64,000 bases of DNA from Amoebophrya sp. A120 (lineage: Eukaryota > Sar > Dinophyceae > Syndiniales > Amoebophryaceae), in assembly GCA_905178155.1 (NCBI GenBank), contig CAJINV010000002.1, positions 5,079,709 to 5,143,708 on the forward strand, in the 5' to 3' direction. A model generated the notes under the pieces. That model saw nothing but the letters and a program-made list of their open reading frames with translations, made no database searches and was not told the DNA's origin. Shown in pieces: positions 45,840 through 56,875 of the stretch. Both the position numbers and the translations under genes were made by a program. The first letter of the stretch is position 1; the number at the start of each line of letters is the position of its first letter.

Positions 45840-46193
45840 TTAGCGAAAGAAAAAAACAACAATGTGCTCGATACGTACCTGCTTCTGCTCTCCCTGCCCT
45901 CCTGGGGAAGAAGGTGCAGGTACACTTCGCGCCACGGCGCGCAGGCCGCCGTGGCCTTTTTCCTTGGTCAACAGTTCCATGGCCTCGGTGTTTATGTTCA
46001 TCTTGTTCCAGCGGCCTTTAGTAAATTTTCCAATGGGTAGTTCTTTCGGCATTTCTGTATCATCTGTTAGAGGCAGGAAAAAGTCGTGTAGAGCCAAGGT
46101 CGTTGTGACGTTTATTTGCTTTCGCCTATATAATTTGACGAAGGTCATCAAGATGAAGGACATTTTGGTCCTGGCGCTTTGCTTTTCCGGCAT
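45840..46193 (-). CDS. Candidate small gene on the - strand
   Basis: On the - strand a GC-richer block reads EMPKELPIGKFTKGRWNKMN, then TEAMELLTKEKGHGGLRAVA and ends in a Gly/Gln-rich piece. It has an acceptor-like ACAG just before (46055-46058) and a GTACGT donor just after (45873-45878), so it behaves like an exon (45879-46054). Upstream the frame continues to ATG at 46193. The family is not recognised. It would be the only - strand gene in the window. Confidence 0.3.
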   Translation of the reverse strand: MPEKQSARTKMSFILMTFVKLYRRKQINVTTTLALHDFFLPLTDDTEMPKELPIGKFTKGRWNKMNINTEAMELLTKEKGHGGLRAVARSVPAPSSPGGQGEQKQVRIEHIVVFFFR

Positions 46194-46506
46194 GGTTGTT
46201 TCTTTGTCGTGGTTGTGGAGCGGGTAGTACACAGTTATAACTGCGCGAAGCGATCATCCTTGGCTTTCTTCTAGCACCCGTTCGACATCCGATCTACTTG
46301 TTCAACGCCTACCGATAAATATGTAAAAATTCTTTTTCAACGTACATCCTTCCCGCCTTGGAGACGAAGCACATCATTTGCTTTGGCGACCACAGCCGAA
46401 ACAGGAGTTGTGCAAGAAGAGAATGACTTCACACCTTGATTAGTCTTTCTCCTACTTCCAGTACGAGAACAACCTTATTACACGTTGAAGGAACACCGAC
46501 CGAAGC

Positions 46507-49500
46507 ATGCAGTATCTCCGCTCTGCACTGGGCCAGGTGCTCAGCAGCGGCGGCTCGGTAGGGTCCTCTGGAGGTGGTGGGGATTATGGTGCGGATATTT
46601 CCCACCAGCCCACCAGCAGCTCCTCGTCTTCTTCCGCGAAACCCAAAAACACCACCACGCCGGCAAAGCTGGCGAAGTACATAAAACTCCTGCAACCGCT
46701 GGGGCTTTTCGAAGAGCACAAGGAGCGCTACGCAGACTTGATTCGCAAGGGCTCGGTGGAGGAGGAGATGTTCAATATCACGGGAAACGACATGATGAAC
46801 ATGAATCTGATATGGCAAGGAAAAATCTCCCCTCCCCATATTCAGAACGCAGCCTTCTGAGAATTTGTGATGCAGATTTGTGGCCACAAATCCTGTCTGT
46901 CTTGCAAGAATGCAAAGCCAGAGAGTCCGCCGCGTTATAGAGGCGATTTGTAATGCCGTAGGGCCTCCGGGGCAGATGTCTGCCATGCTAACTTCCTACA
47001 CCAGATGAAGACCCCTGCCCAGGCTTAGCATCTGCGTGCAGTGCTCTACTGCAAGACAGATCCGACTTGTGTACACAAATCCCGCGTCACAGATTTCCGT
47101 TTTGATATGGGGACGGGGGATGTTTCATTTTGATATTTCATCCTCTCACGCATCGTTGACCTCCGAGAGCTGTCCAAGCTGCTCTGGTCGGGGGCACCGG
47201 GAGAGTATCCACACCTGCGGGCAATAACCTGGCGGCTCCTGCTCGGGATAGCCCCCAACGCGAAAGACAGGTAAGCACGTCGAACGAGAATCATTTCTAA
47301 AAGGCTCTGACGAAGAAGAAAGGTAAAAACAGATACAGAAGAAAAGTGATACGATATTGTTTTCAACATATGTCATGACTTACACAAAAATCGCAATTAT
47401 AGGCACCTCTCTACACTTGCGCGGAAGCGTCGCGAATACCACGAGCTGTGTCGGTATGAAGCGGAAAAAATAAATCTCAAGTCGTGCTACTGGGGTAAGT
47501 AAGTACAACTGGATGTTGTGAAACAATGCGAACAATTGAGACGACACTAGTCTTTTTGCAGCAATGTCCGCAGAAAGCCACGCTTTCGAGCGGGGTCCTG
47601 GTGTACGTGCTGTGAAATATGATTTGGCTGAACTACCTCTGCTGCACAACTTTTCTTGTCTCTCTTCCATACCAGACAGCACTGGCGGCCGAATATGTCG
47701 ACTACGGCAGGCGATGAGCAGCAGCTGATCCGACAGATTCGGGTCGACCTACCGCGGACGTCAGCAGGCGCGCTCCAGCCTTTGTTCCAGGAGGAAAAGA
47801 TCCACGCCATGATGGAGCGGATCCTCTTCGTTTGGGCCTTGCGGCACCCGGGCTGCGGCTACGTGCAGGGCATCAACGACCTGCTCACGCCCTTTCTGGT
47901 CGTTTTTCTGGCCGAGAAGGAAGAGGTATCACAGTGCACAACTCGTCGTGGTCCTCTTCACTTAAAGTTGTACATGAGCAGAAAGAAAAGCTGCGCCGGG
48001 AGAAGCGTGGCTTCCGCATGACGAATATTCAGCACACGGATTTTTGTGCGTGGTACTGTTTCAAGAAAATTTATTGCCATGCAGAAGCAAGTGCATAGAA
48101 GAGGCAGACGTGGTATTTTGCATCCCAAATGTTGAGGGGGAGGGGGAGTTGTGCACGCTCATAAGAGGCCGCGCTAAGCAGCAGCGGGAGCAGGGCCGCG
48201 AGTAACAGCGCTGCTCACCTCCAGGGTCCCTCGGAGGGAGACCTCCAGGCGGGACTGTCCAGAAGCAGGAGACAGACGAAGTCGGTCGATTACGAGCAGC
48301 TGCGCATCGATTCCTTTACGGACGAAGAGCTCGCGGATGTAGAGGCCGACAGCTTTTTGTGTCTACTAGGCAAAGGAAGAAATTTGTCGTAAAGTAAAAG
48401 TACCAGAGAGAGGAGTCAGTCAGCGAAAATAGAGCTTAAACGATTGCTCTGCTGTCGTGGCAACAAGCATCCATGAACTAGCAGCTTTTGGAACAACTTT
48501 GATTCATCTCATCTGGTGTCTACTATCACCGAAGATCAGGAATGAAACTACAACCACTCCGTAGTTGGAGAAAACAACAGCGAATGAAGTTCTTTCTGTC
48601 TTTCATACTCCACGAAAATGCTGGACTCCATGCAAGACCACTACACGCCGAACCAGCCGGGAATACAGCGCATGATGGCCGCACTGAAGACGCTTCTGAA
48701 GCGGACCAACATGCAGCTGGCGTCACACTTGGAGGAGTTGCAGGTTGAGATGCTGTATGGATGACAAAAATATCCGGGTCTGGAAGGGCGCTAAACTTTT
48801 GGTGCTGAACTGGCATATTAAGTACCCCTGAAGGTGGCTGTATTGCGTGATCGTGCGGAAAAATCGCGCTGGTGCTTTGTCATGCAAACGCGCACCTTCG
48901 TTCTCATGCACGTTAGCGTTACGGCGCACTACAGGTACAGAGTCGCTCAGAAATTTCTCGTCCGTGACTGCGTACCGTTGTCATGTTGTCATTCATGTAC
49001 TAGCGTGAGCTCTCGTTTCCAGACCCAGATGTATTTGCATTTGAGATGCTCCAGGTGTCGTTCCGCTGGTTCAACTGTCTGCTCGCACGGGAGATACCGA
49101 TCGAGTGCGTAATCAGGCTCTGGGACACGTACTTGTTTTTTGATTTGGTTTGAGGAACATCCAGGAAAAAAGATGTTGGCGTCACTTTTACTTTCGCTGC
49201 CGTGGAAGTGAAACAGTTATTTTAACATGAAACCACAGCTACATCGCGGAACTGCACGACCGGCCGTCAGATTTCGATCAGTTTCTGACGTTCTTCGTCA
49301 TGAGTTTTCTGAATCATTTACGGACACGGAAAAAGCATGAAAATAAGCGTCCCGTCAGTTTCTTATGCACTGCACTTACTCGATAGCCTTGAGTAGAGAA
49401 GGGAAAGCAGTGTTATGTCATGAATTTGGCGAATCGCTTCGCAGACATCAAAAACGCTTTTGATAAAAAAACTCGGGCCAGTGCTTTATCTGCAGTTTTC

Positions 49501-49708
49501 TGTGTCATTATTGTGGGAGAAAGAGCTCATACACGACTGCGCGGAGTTTCAGCAGGTCATCATGTTTTTGCAAAAGCTGCCGACCGATAATTGGCAGGTC
49601 TGGAACCTGGAGCTGCTGCTTACCAACTGTCACATCCTAAGTGCCAAGTTCGCAGGCGCGCATGAGAAGGCGGAACTGATGAAGTCTTTGAGGATCAATC
49701 AAACGTGA
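46507..49708 (+). CDS. TBC1D22-like Rab GTPase-activating protein
   Basis: TBC-domain GAP for Rab GTPases in membrane traffic. Approximate exons: 46507-46811, 47136-47270, 47403-47494, 47562-47600 (uncertain), 47679-47932, 48227-48372, about 48616-48754, 49051-49130, 49231-49335 and about 49510-49708. Family marks are ELSKLLWSGAPGEYPHLRAI, LRAITWRLLLG, the arginine-finger motif IRVDLPRT, the glutamine-finger motif CGYVQGINDLLTPFLVVFL, LDSMQDHYTPNQPGIQRMM, and SFRWFNCLLAREIPIECVIR with LWDTYL. The last exon, FQQVIMFLQKLPTDNWQVWN, matches the TBC1D22 C-terminus. The N-terminal 60 residues are Ser/Gly-rich. Both catalytic fingers are present, so the GAP should be active. Middle splice sites are uncertain. 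Confidence 0.85.
46812..47135 (+). mobile_element. Introner, family B, in the TBC gene
   Basis: GCAAGGAAAAATCTCCCCTC pairs with a 3' GGGGGATGTTTCATTTTGAT. Same orientation as the SHMT and WDR33 copies. The exact target duplication is unclear (GAT at both edges). Confidence 0.8.
48755..49050 (+). mobile_element. Introner, family A (diverged), in the TBC gene
   Basis: An 8-bp duplication GAGATGCT at 48747-48754 and 49043-49050 gives the clearest target site. Inner ends carry CCGGGTCTGGAAG and TTCCAGACCCAGATG. Removal gives LEELQVEML-QVSFRWFN in frame. Confidence 0.9.
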
Positions 49709-50328
49709 ATTTTACGCGACTTGATTACATGTCGACTCAGAAATAAGCTGGACTCCATCACCTGAAAGTTTCGATGTCCTTAAAGCGGCTGGCGGAGGTT
49801 GTGTTTTTCAATCGCGGTGTTCGTGGTCCTCACAAAGCTATTCTACGTACCTAAAAGTCGTTTGATTTCAACACAGCTTGGACAATTACGGGCATGCACA
49901 GTAGTACTTACTTACTTAAAAGCTGTACGGAATTCAGTATCGAAGTTTCGCATCGTTTCGCTGTCGTCATGCTCGGAGTTGTCGCTCGTTTTCGTGAAGT
50001 AGAGTGATGGTAGAATATCGAGGGATTGTTGACAACGACCCTTCTCGTCGTGCCACCTTCGTACTAGTAACTTACTTGTCGCAGTAGGCGATAATGCATA
50101 TAATCGCTTTCGGTTTCGCTTCGTCGAGTACGAGTGGTTGTGACGTCTTCGTTCGCATAGACCGAAAAGTTGTGCGTTTCCCTTGCAGCTGCTGCTCTCC
50201 GTCTTTGATCATGTTGTATGAGTATGACACACAGAATGAATACCCTACAGTAAACAATGAACTCAGCTTCTCAATACTACTTTCTACAACAGTACACCGT
50301 GCAAAATAAATCTCTGAACTAGTAGAAG

Positions 50329-53209
50329 ATGGAGCTGCCTGCGGACGTCCCGGTCGCTGAATCCGCTGAAGATCTCACCGAGAGGACCTTGCAAAAAGCA
50401 GAGGAGACGGGGAATGAAGCGCTGATAACTGGCGAGCTAGAGACAGCGATTACTGCGTTTCGCCACGCACTGGAGCACTGTGAAAAGCTGCAGAAACTGC
50501 ATCAACGGGTGAAGACCGCCGAGGGGGCTGATGATGTAGAAGTAGTTCCGGCTCCTGCATCTACAACTTCGCAGGATAAGGACCAGGATCGTGGTTGTGC
50601 TGAGAACGAGGATGCGAGTACTGCTCTCACGTCCAAGTCCACCATCCAACAGATGAAAGAGAAGAAAACCACGATTTTAATCGCGTTGGCGAACGCGCAA
50701 CTGCAAAACGGACAGTCGTATTCCGCCTGGAAAACGGCCGGGCAAGCGGTCTTGAATTGCACGCGAAATCTATCAGAGTGCACAATTCCTTTTCCCTGGC
50801 GCTTGCCATGGAGAGTACCGAATCCACTTGCAGGTTTAAGTAGTTTTTTTCGGCACTGATGTTTCTTGCATGATGATTAAAGTTCTTTCGGGACCACGAC
50901 CCAAAACAGAACTGAAATTATCCGCGTGCCGTTCGATTTTGCCTGCGAAAGTTGCAATGGAATATGCTGCTGTTGCAATGTAAAAATGTTGGTTCCTCTG
51001 TTGCTGCGGATGCCAGAGCCAACGCGGCGCAAGCGAGGGGGAAGCCGTGGGGTTGTGCAATCTGATAGAGCCAGTCCACGTCGGAGGTGCAGAAAGCCTA
51101 CCTGTCCGAGGCCCGACTGGTCCGGGCGCGGGCGATTACGTACATGGAACGGCGGGACGAACAGTACTATGACGAGGAGAGCGAGCGGAAAAGACTGATG
51201 GCGGAAGCGGTAGCAGATTTGCAGTCGGTGCTGGCCCACGAACCGTCCAACCAGGCGGCAAAGAACGAACTGGAATTTTTGAACACGAAGTTGCTGCCTC
51301 CGGGCGGGAGGAAGAAGCAGAACGAACAGCCAGGTACTTGTGTCTACTTTTTGCGTTCTTGTCTTGCTGTAGTCAATAACGACTCGCTTTGATGAAGTAG
51401 ATGATGCACCATATGGAGGAAAGCGTCGCGCAGTGTCCTACAGTAGAGCACACGGATTTTGCGATCATATCGACGTTTTGGCAGGGTATAGATTTTGCAG
51501 CCTGCAGCGTTGCGACGCCGGTATTCACCCCGGTATTCATTTTGTGGTAGAGATGACTGTCCAAGTAGATCATCACAAAGCGATTCAGGTACTACAACTC
51601 TTCGTGGACGCGGCGGAACCACGGCAACCCGAAACAGCACGCGCAACTCCGGACGCTTGGCCCGCTCTGCCAGCAGTCACGACAACAGCTTCGCGCAATC
51701 GCAGCTGCGGAAGTACACGCATCCTGAGGACAGCGAGAACGCGATGTATTATGACAACAACTACAGCACTTCCGAGAATCAAAACGTCTCCGATCACTTC
51801 ATGGACGCGATGAGAAAGAAGGTGGATAGCAGCAGGAGAATGAGAGGAACTACTACGGGAATAAACGCGGATGCAGCTGCATCAGCAGCTGCGTCCCAGA
51901 GCAACAAGCCGTCATATAGTAACACTAATAAGCAAAAAATTTCGACAACCGTTACAAGATCTCCTTCCATGTCGGGTCGGTTTAATTTCGGCAGTACAAC
52001 AAGCCAGACGATGACGAAGGCCAATAAGGGGACAGCCGGCAGCAAAAACTCGTCTTCAACATCTTCCAGCGCAATTGCACCTACAGAGCTGCAAGCGTAT
52101 CAAATGCAAATGTGTCTGGGTCTGGAAGAGTGCAAGATTTGTCATGCATATTCCTCATGACCCATGATGCCTGTACTGCATGACCTAGCATGACAGACTT
52201 TTAGAGGGCTTGCTGATGCGACTTCCGCATGAGAAATGCCCTGCCCGTGTAGCACAAACTAGACCTTGCTGGTCATGCAATGCAAATTTGTCTAGAATCC
52301 AAAAACAGCATGACAAGTTGCAGCAACCTCCCAGACCCAGACATATTTGCAATGGATAAAGCGAATACTGGTACAACCTCCTCGCCCGACACGAAAAAAT
52401 CGCAGTACCAGAAGGCTTATCAAATGTAAAAGTGTCTGGGTCTGGAAGAATGCTACTTGTCATGCTAAATCTGAAGCATGCAAAAATCTGTGCTGCATGA
52501 TTACCAAAAGTCGCCCAGTTTTGACCAAGTCGGGATTCAGTTTCTCATTCAGGATAGGAATGAGAGAGATCGCGCAGAATCTGTCATGCTAGGTCCTGCA
52601 TTCCAGACCTCGTGGGTCATGGAAAAGCTGCATGACAAATCTGACAATCTTCCAGACCCAGACATTTTTACAATCCATAAGGCTGTGCAGCTTGCCAAAA
52701 CGTCCATGGAGTCGCAGGCTTCGAACCGCGAGTCCCTGCTCCTTGCGGCGCAACTGAATAGTACTTCATCTAGGGAACAGCCTGGAGCAGGACTGGTGGT
52801 GGAACAAAATGGACATCCATCGCAAGGGATGTCAAGCCTTGGCGGCACTAGTACTCCTGCAGCGCCTGGCATTAAAGGAGGTCAGGGTCTTCATCTGTCC
52901 GGTGCTGTAGTAGGTGGATCGACTAGTACAGCTGCAATCAATGTGACGACAAGCAATCCGAACACGACGCGACCTTCGAAAACACGGCCTGCGTCTTCGG
53001 GGACTTACTTTTCAAAGCGAACAACGTCGCGCAGGCAGGAGAAAGGTGAAGAGCAAAAAAATGGTGGTGATCAGGAGATTCTGCACATCGCCGATTACGT
53101 GCGGCACAAGTCGTCGCTTTTACGGCCGCAAAGTTCGAGCCTGGGGAAGAGCAGGAGTGAGGCGGTGCTGGGGCAATTAGCGCTCGCGAATCGACGACCG
53201 TTCTGCTGA
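50329..53209 (+). CDS. TPR protein with Ser/Thr-rich C-terminal half
   Basis: Exons 50329-50778, 51069-51333, 51589-52097, 52364-52417 and 52685-53209 total 1803 nt (600 aa), in frame. The first 240 residues look like tetratricopeptide repeats: LQKAEETGNEALITGELETA, ILIALANAQLQNGQSYSAWK and EARLVRARAITYMERRDEQY, then AVADLQSVLAHEPSNQAAKN, the usual TPR co-chaperone-like arrangement. The rest is low-complexity, rich in Ser, Thr, Asn and Gln, with one acidic/Tyr-rich patch (AMYYDNNYSTSENQNV). No catalytic domain is seen. The exon 1 boundary is set by frame and could shift by a few bases. Two family A introners lie back to back with only 54 nt of exon between them. Confidence 0.75.
52098..52363 (+). 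mobile_element. Introner, family A, inverted copy
   Basis: ATCAAATGCAAATGTGTCTG pairs with CAGACATATTTGCAATGGAT. AAGCG is duplicated at 52093-52097 and 52359-52363. 266 bp. The interior is the reverse complement of the copy at 20163-20429. Confidence 0.9.
52418..52684 (+). mobile_element. Introner, family A
   Basis: ATCAAATGTAAAAGTGTCTG pairs with CAGACATTTTTACAATCCAT. AAGGCT is duplicated at 52412-52417 and 52679-52684. 267 bp. Removal gives SQYQKA-VQLAKTSM in frame. Confidence 0.9.
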
Positions 53210-54229
53210 CGTGGGGTAGCTCAGAGCGGAAGAAGGTGGAGGAGGGAAAGAATGTCGGGGAAGTATTTATTTTGCTCGAAAACGAACTACAGGTGAACAA
53301 CGAAAACGAAAAATGAATCAGTGCCGGAGCTACTTGTCGGTGCGCGAGTGGTATGTTGAAAAATCGAAATGCAATAAAAACAAGAAATCAATGTTTTGCG
53401 AACAAGATGAATCGTGATCATTTTGAATGGCTACTGGTACTAGAGTGGTGCAAGCACGGAATGAATGAGAAATAGTTTCACGACGAAATGGTGCAAAAGA
53501 AGCAAGTCCACCATCGATAGCAAGAAATTGCCCGTTAGTTTCGTTCTCCTTTCTACAAGGCGTCTCGCGGCACCATTGAAGACGCATTAAATCCACCCAT
53601 CGGACGAGGACGAGTGCTATGGGTGCAATCGGTGGCGCTCCACAGTTGTTGCTGTGTCTGTGTCTGAAGAGCTTGTGTGATCTAGCCTTTCATAGATAAG
53701 GAACGAATGACAAACAGGAATGTGCCTGTAGTATAGATCCGAAGATCTCATTACGCAATTGAAGATGTACGGAGCTCACTCACGTTCTCGCAATGAAAAA
53801 ACAAAACTGGATCACTATCAGGAATATTTGGAAAAAAAATATTTGATGCGCTCTTCAGGACCTCAGTCACGAAATTTCAATTGTATGGATGTGGTTTTGA
53901 TACCGGCCAGACTCTACGGTTCCCAAGATCCTGCAGAAATTCTTCTACATTTCTCATGGTGCGTATACGAAATGCGCTCAGCTGCCGCAGGCGCAATAAT
54001 TACCTCTCGACTGATCTTGTGAACACTACAACTACTCGACCAGGCGACCATTTTTCTTTACCCTTTGCTTGCCGCTCGCTGTCGTCGATCCGTTCCTTCC
54101 TTTGCGACCCAGCGCGTGACTATATTTTCTTTCTAAGATCATGATAATTGATAGTACTCGTTTGCGACATGAGTCCAAATCGTGAATCCTAGAACATCAA
54201 GTAGAAACTAGAAACTTCAAGCCATAGCC
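53210..54229. other. Intergenic DNA
   Basis: No supported gene or repeat. The frame at 53759-54022 lacks homology and is AT-rich. Confidence 0.5.
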
Positions 54230-56875
54230 ATGTCCACCTTAGCCGCTGGCGAGGGAACCCCCAGCACCTCGGGAGGTAGTTCCGATGTGGGTGGTGCCAC
54301 CAACAGTGCGGGGAAAATTTCCAGTCCTGTGTTGCAGAGCAGCAGTACAACTAAATCTAATACCATAAATGCAAAAGAAGAAGTCCACCTCGTCCTCGAG
54401 AGCTGCAACAGCACCGGCCGCGACGTCCCCACTTCTGGAAAAGAACTTTCTCCTGTAGGATGCGACTCGCTCCCCAGCAGCAGCTCCGCACTCCTCGCCG
54501 ACATGGCAAACCGCAAAATCGCCTTGGTCCTGGGCTTCAACGGCAAGGCCTACCGCGGGCTGCAGATCAGCTACCTGGACAAGATTGAAACCATTGAAAA
54601 CGAACTGCGGAAGGCGTTTTTCGAGCTGAAGAGCATCAAGAACGAAAATGTGGAACTAACCAAATTTGACTGGTCGCGTTCCTCCCGCACCGACGCAGGC
54701 GTGTCCGCGCGGGTGATTTGCCTCGGCTGCAAGATCGGGATTCCGGTGTGGCGGGATCGGAACAATGCTAATCCGGAGACGAACGTGGTCGAGGAGAGGC
54801 TGGACTTTTTCAAAGCGAAACTAAACGAGATTTTCGACCGGGAAAACGCAAATATCCGAGTTTTCAACGTGCTCCGCGTGCCGAAACGCTTCGACGCGCA
54901 GAAGGCGGCCAGCTGGCGGGAATACAGCTACTTGCTGCCGAAAAGGGTCGTGGTGGGTGGTCTTGCAGCCGGCGGGGGTGGTCGGCTCACTGATGGGGCA
55001 ACGCGGGAGGATGCTGTCAAGAACCATACGACACCTACTTCATCCGACAACGACGTTCATACTGCAGAGCAGCTAATGTTGCAGGGAAAAGTAGAGGAAC
55101 AAGCAAATGGCAACGGTATGATGATGGCAGCGGAACAAGACCTTCCGCAGAACGTTACGACTTCTCGTACAAAAACAGAAACGACCAAGCAATCCTTTTC
55201 CACAGTCCCAGAAACGAAGAGGCAGTTTGAAAGCCGGGAAAAAACTTTGCGGCCTTTGAACGTCGACCGGCTGCAGGCGGCTTTGGATTGTTTCCTCGGC
55301 GTGCACTCGTTCCATAACTTCTGCAATTTGAAATCAAGAGATGTCAGTGGAGGAGGTGGCGGAGCGTCGCTACAACCGGCTTGTGGTGATAAAGCGGCTG
55401 TTTCTCGTCCTGCAGCAGAAGACGCTACAGAGCTTGTTGAAGGAACAGAAGAGACTAGTGCACTAGCGGGAGACGCTGCTGGAGGTCCTCCGAGCAAGAA
55501 GCGGAAAATCTTCGAGGGGAATTATAAAAACAAGGGGAATAATAAAGGCAAGAAAGGTGCCGGTAAAGGAGCGGGCAAAAAGAAGGGAAAGAAGGACAAC
55601 AACAGCTTCAAGGAACCTTCTGAGGGGCAAGAAAACAACACGACAAAAAAAGAGACGGAGGAGGAGTTAGAACTTGCGACGTCCACCTCAAATCACAAAG
55701 CTGTAGAACCCGCCGCCGCCCCGCCAACTCCAACATTATTTCAGTCCCCCAACATGGTTGACTGGGCGCGATTGGTGGTGAAAGCGACGAACGCTGCTGA
55801 TTTTGATTTACTGGAGGAAAAGTACCGGAAGCGGTCGAAAGATTTGTTTAAACACACTTTATCCACGATCTACTTCTTCAAAGTGACTGAAGAGTCGAAG
55901 GCGGAAGGGGAGGAATTCCTGGAAATTCGCGTGCGGGGACAGTTTTTCCTTTACAACCAAATTCGCCTCATGATTGGCGCCGCGGTGGCCCACGCGTTCG
56001 GGCTGTATAGCAGCGATAGTACTAGCTGTTTATCATCGTCAACAACATCCGATCCCGGTCTCGAACTGATTCGCAACGCCCTTGTCTCTCCCATTGAGTG
56101 CCAGTTTCCGCTTGCGCCCGGAGAGGGTCTGTGCCTCTACCAGGCGGGGTTTTCGCAGTTTGACGAGCGACAGGGGCGCATGGCGCTGGACAGGAAGCAA
56201 TTTGAGAAGTGCTTCGACTGCAAAGCTTCAGCATCTCCAGAAAATGGACACGCTAGTGTCCAGCCCAACCGAAAGGAAGAGCAGCAAGGTCCGCGGGATT
56301 TTTTACTGTTGCAAAACGACGGTCAGATTGCGGAGATGGACAAGTTCTACCGGGAGAAAATTCTCACCTCGATTGGCACCGAACAGTATCAGGAAATTTA
56401 CGACACTTGGGTGCTCACCAGCGGGTTGCACCGCATCGAGATTTCGGAGGAAGCCAGGCATGTACTTGCAAAGACTTCTGGTCGACAATTCTTTGCAGCC
56501 GGTAGTACTGGTACATCAACAGGATCTACTACTACTTCTTCTACTTCTTCGCGATCAGCAGGAGCAGCAACGGCAGTGACCGGTATTAAAATCACAAAAA
56601 ACGTGACAAATGCGCGTGAAATCGGATTTGAGAACTTCAGCAATTCCTCCAACAAGTACTACCAAAACTGCCTGCCCCCGAGGTTCACGAGTTCCCTGCT
56701 GATCGCCTTCCCGGAGAGGTTTCTGCCGGGGCCGAAACTGACGAACTTTCAGGTCGAATTAGTGCGGAAACTGGTGGACTTGTGGGAAAGCGGGGACACG
56801 ACGCAGGAACCCTGGAAAATGGAAACCGAGGACTTGCTGGTGTTCGTGGAAAGAAAAATGCTGGCTGGGTCGTGA
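54230..56875 (+). CDS. PUS1: tRNA pseudouridine synthase, PUS1/TruA family, intronless
   Basis: The enzyme isomerises uridine to pseudouridine in tRNA. One 881-codon exon. The first 91 residues are Ser/Thr-rich; the second Met region (MANRKIALVLGFNGKAYRGL, residue 92 on) begins the conserved domain. The catalytic loop SRSSRTDAGVSA places the active Asp at residue 155. Other family blocks are WREYSYLLP, FLGVHSFHNFC, GQFFLYNQIRLMIGAAVAHA and a C-terminal PPRFTSSLLIAFPERFLPGP. It is longer than the yeast enzyme because of inserts: an acidic Ser/Thr-rich one (about residues 245-340) and a Lys/Gly-rich one (about 385-500), which may act in nuclear localisation. The absence of introns contrasts with the neighbouring genes. 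Confidence 0.9.
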   Translation: MSTLAAGEGTPSTSGGSSDVGGATNSAGKISSPVLQSSSTTKSNTINAKEEVHLVLESCNSTGRDVPTSGKELSPVGCDSLPSSSSALLADMANRKIALVLGFNGKAYRGLQISYLDKIETIENELRKAFFELKSIKNENVELTKFDWSRSSRTDAGVSARVICLGCKIGIPVWRDRNNANPETNVVEERLDFFKAKLNEIFDRENANIRVFNVLRVPKRFDAQKAASWREYSYLLPKRVVVGGLAAGGGGRLTDGATREDAVKNHTTPTSSDNDVHTAEQLMLQGKVEEQANGNGMMMAAEQDLPQNVTTSRTKTETTKQSFSTVPETKRQFESREKTLRPLNVDRLQAALDCFLGVHSFHNFCNLKSRDVSGGGGGASLQPACGDKAAVSRPAAEDATELVEGTEETSALAGDAAGGPPSKKRKIFEGNYKNKGNNKGKKGAGKGAGKKKGKKDNNSFKEPSEGQENNTTKKETEEELELATSTSNHKAVEPAAAPPTPTLFQSPNMVDWARLVVKATNAADFDLLEEKYRKRSKDLFKHTLSTIYFFKVTEESKAEGEEFLEIRVRGQFFLYNQIRLMIGAAVAHAFGLYSSDSTSCLSSSTTSDPGLELIRNALVSPIECQFPLAPGEGLCLYQAGFSQFDERQGRMALDRKQFEKCFDCKASASPENGHASVQPNRKEEQQGPRDFLLLQNDGQIAEMDKFYREKILTSIGTEQYQEIYDTWVLTSGLHRIEISEEARHVLAKTSGRQFFAAGSTGTSTGSTTTSSTSSRSAGAATAVTGIKITKNVTNAREIGFENFSNSSNKYYQNCLPPRFTSSLLIAFPERFLPGPKLTNFQVELVRKLVDLWESGDTTQEPWKMETEDLLVFVERKMLAGS

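Noticed and set aside
53759-54144. Small + strand gene upstream of PUS1
   Set aside because: Two overlapping frames of equal quality, no homology and no splice or start context.
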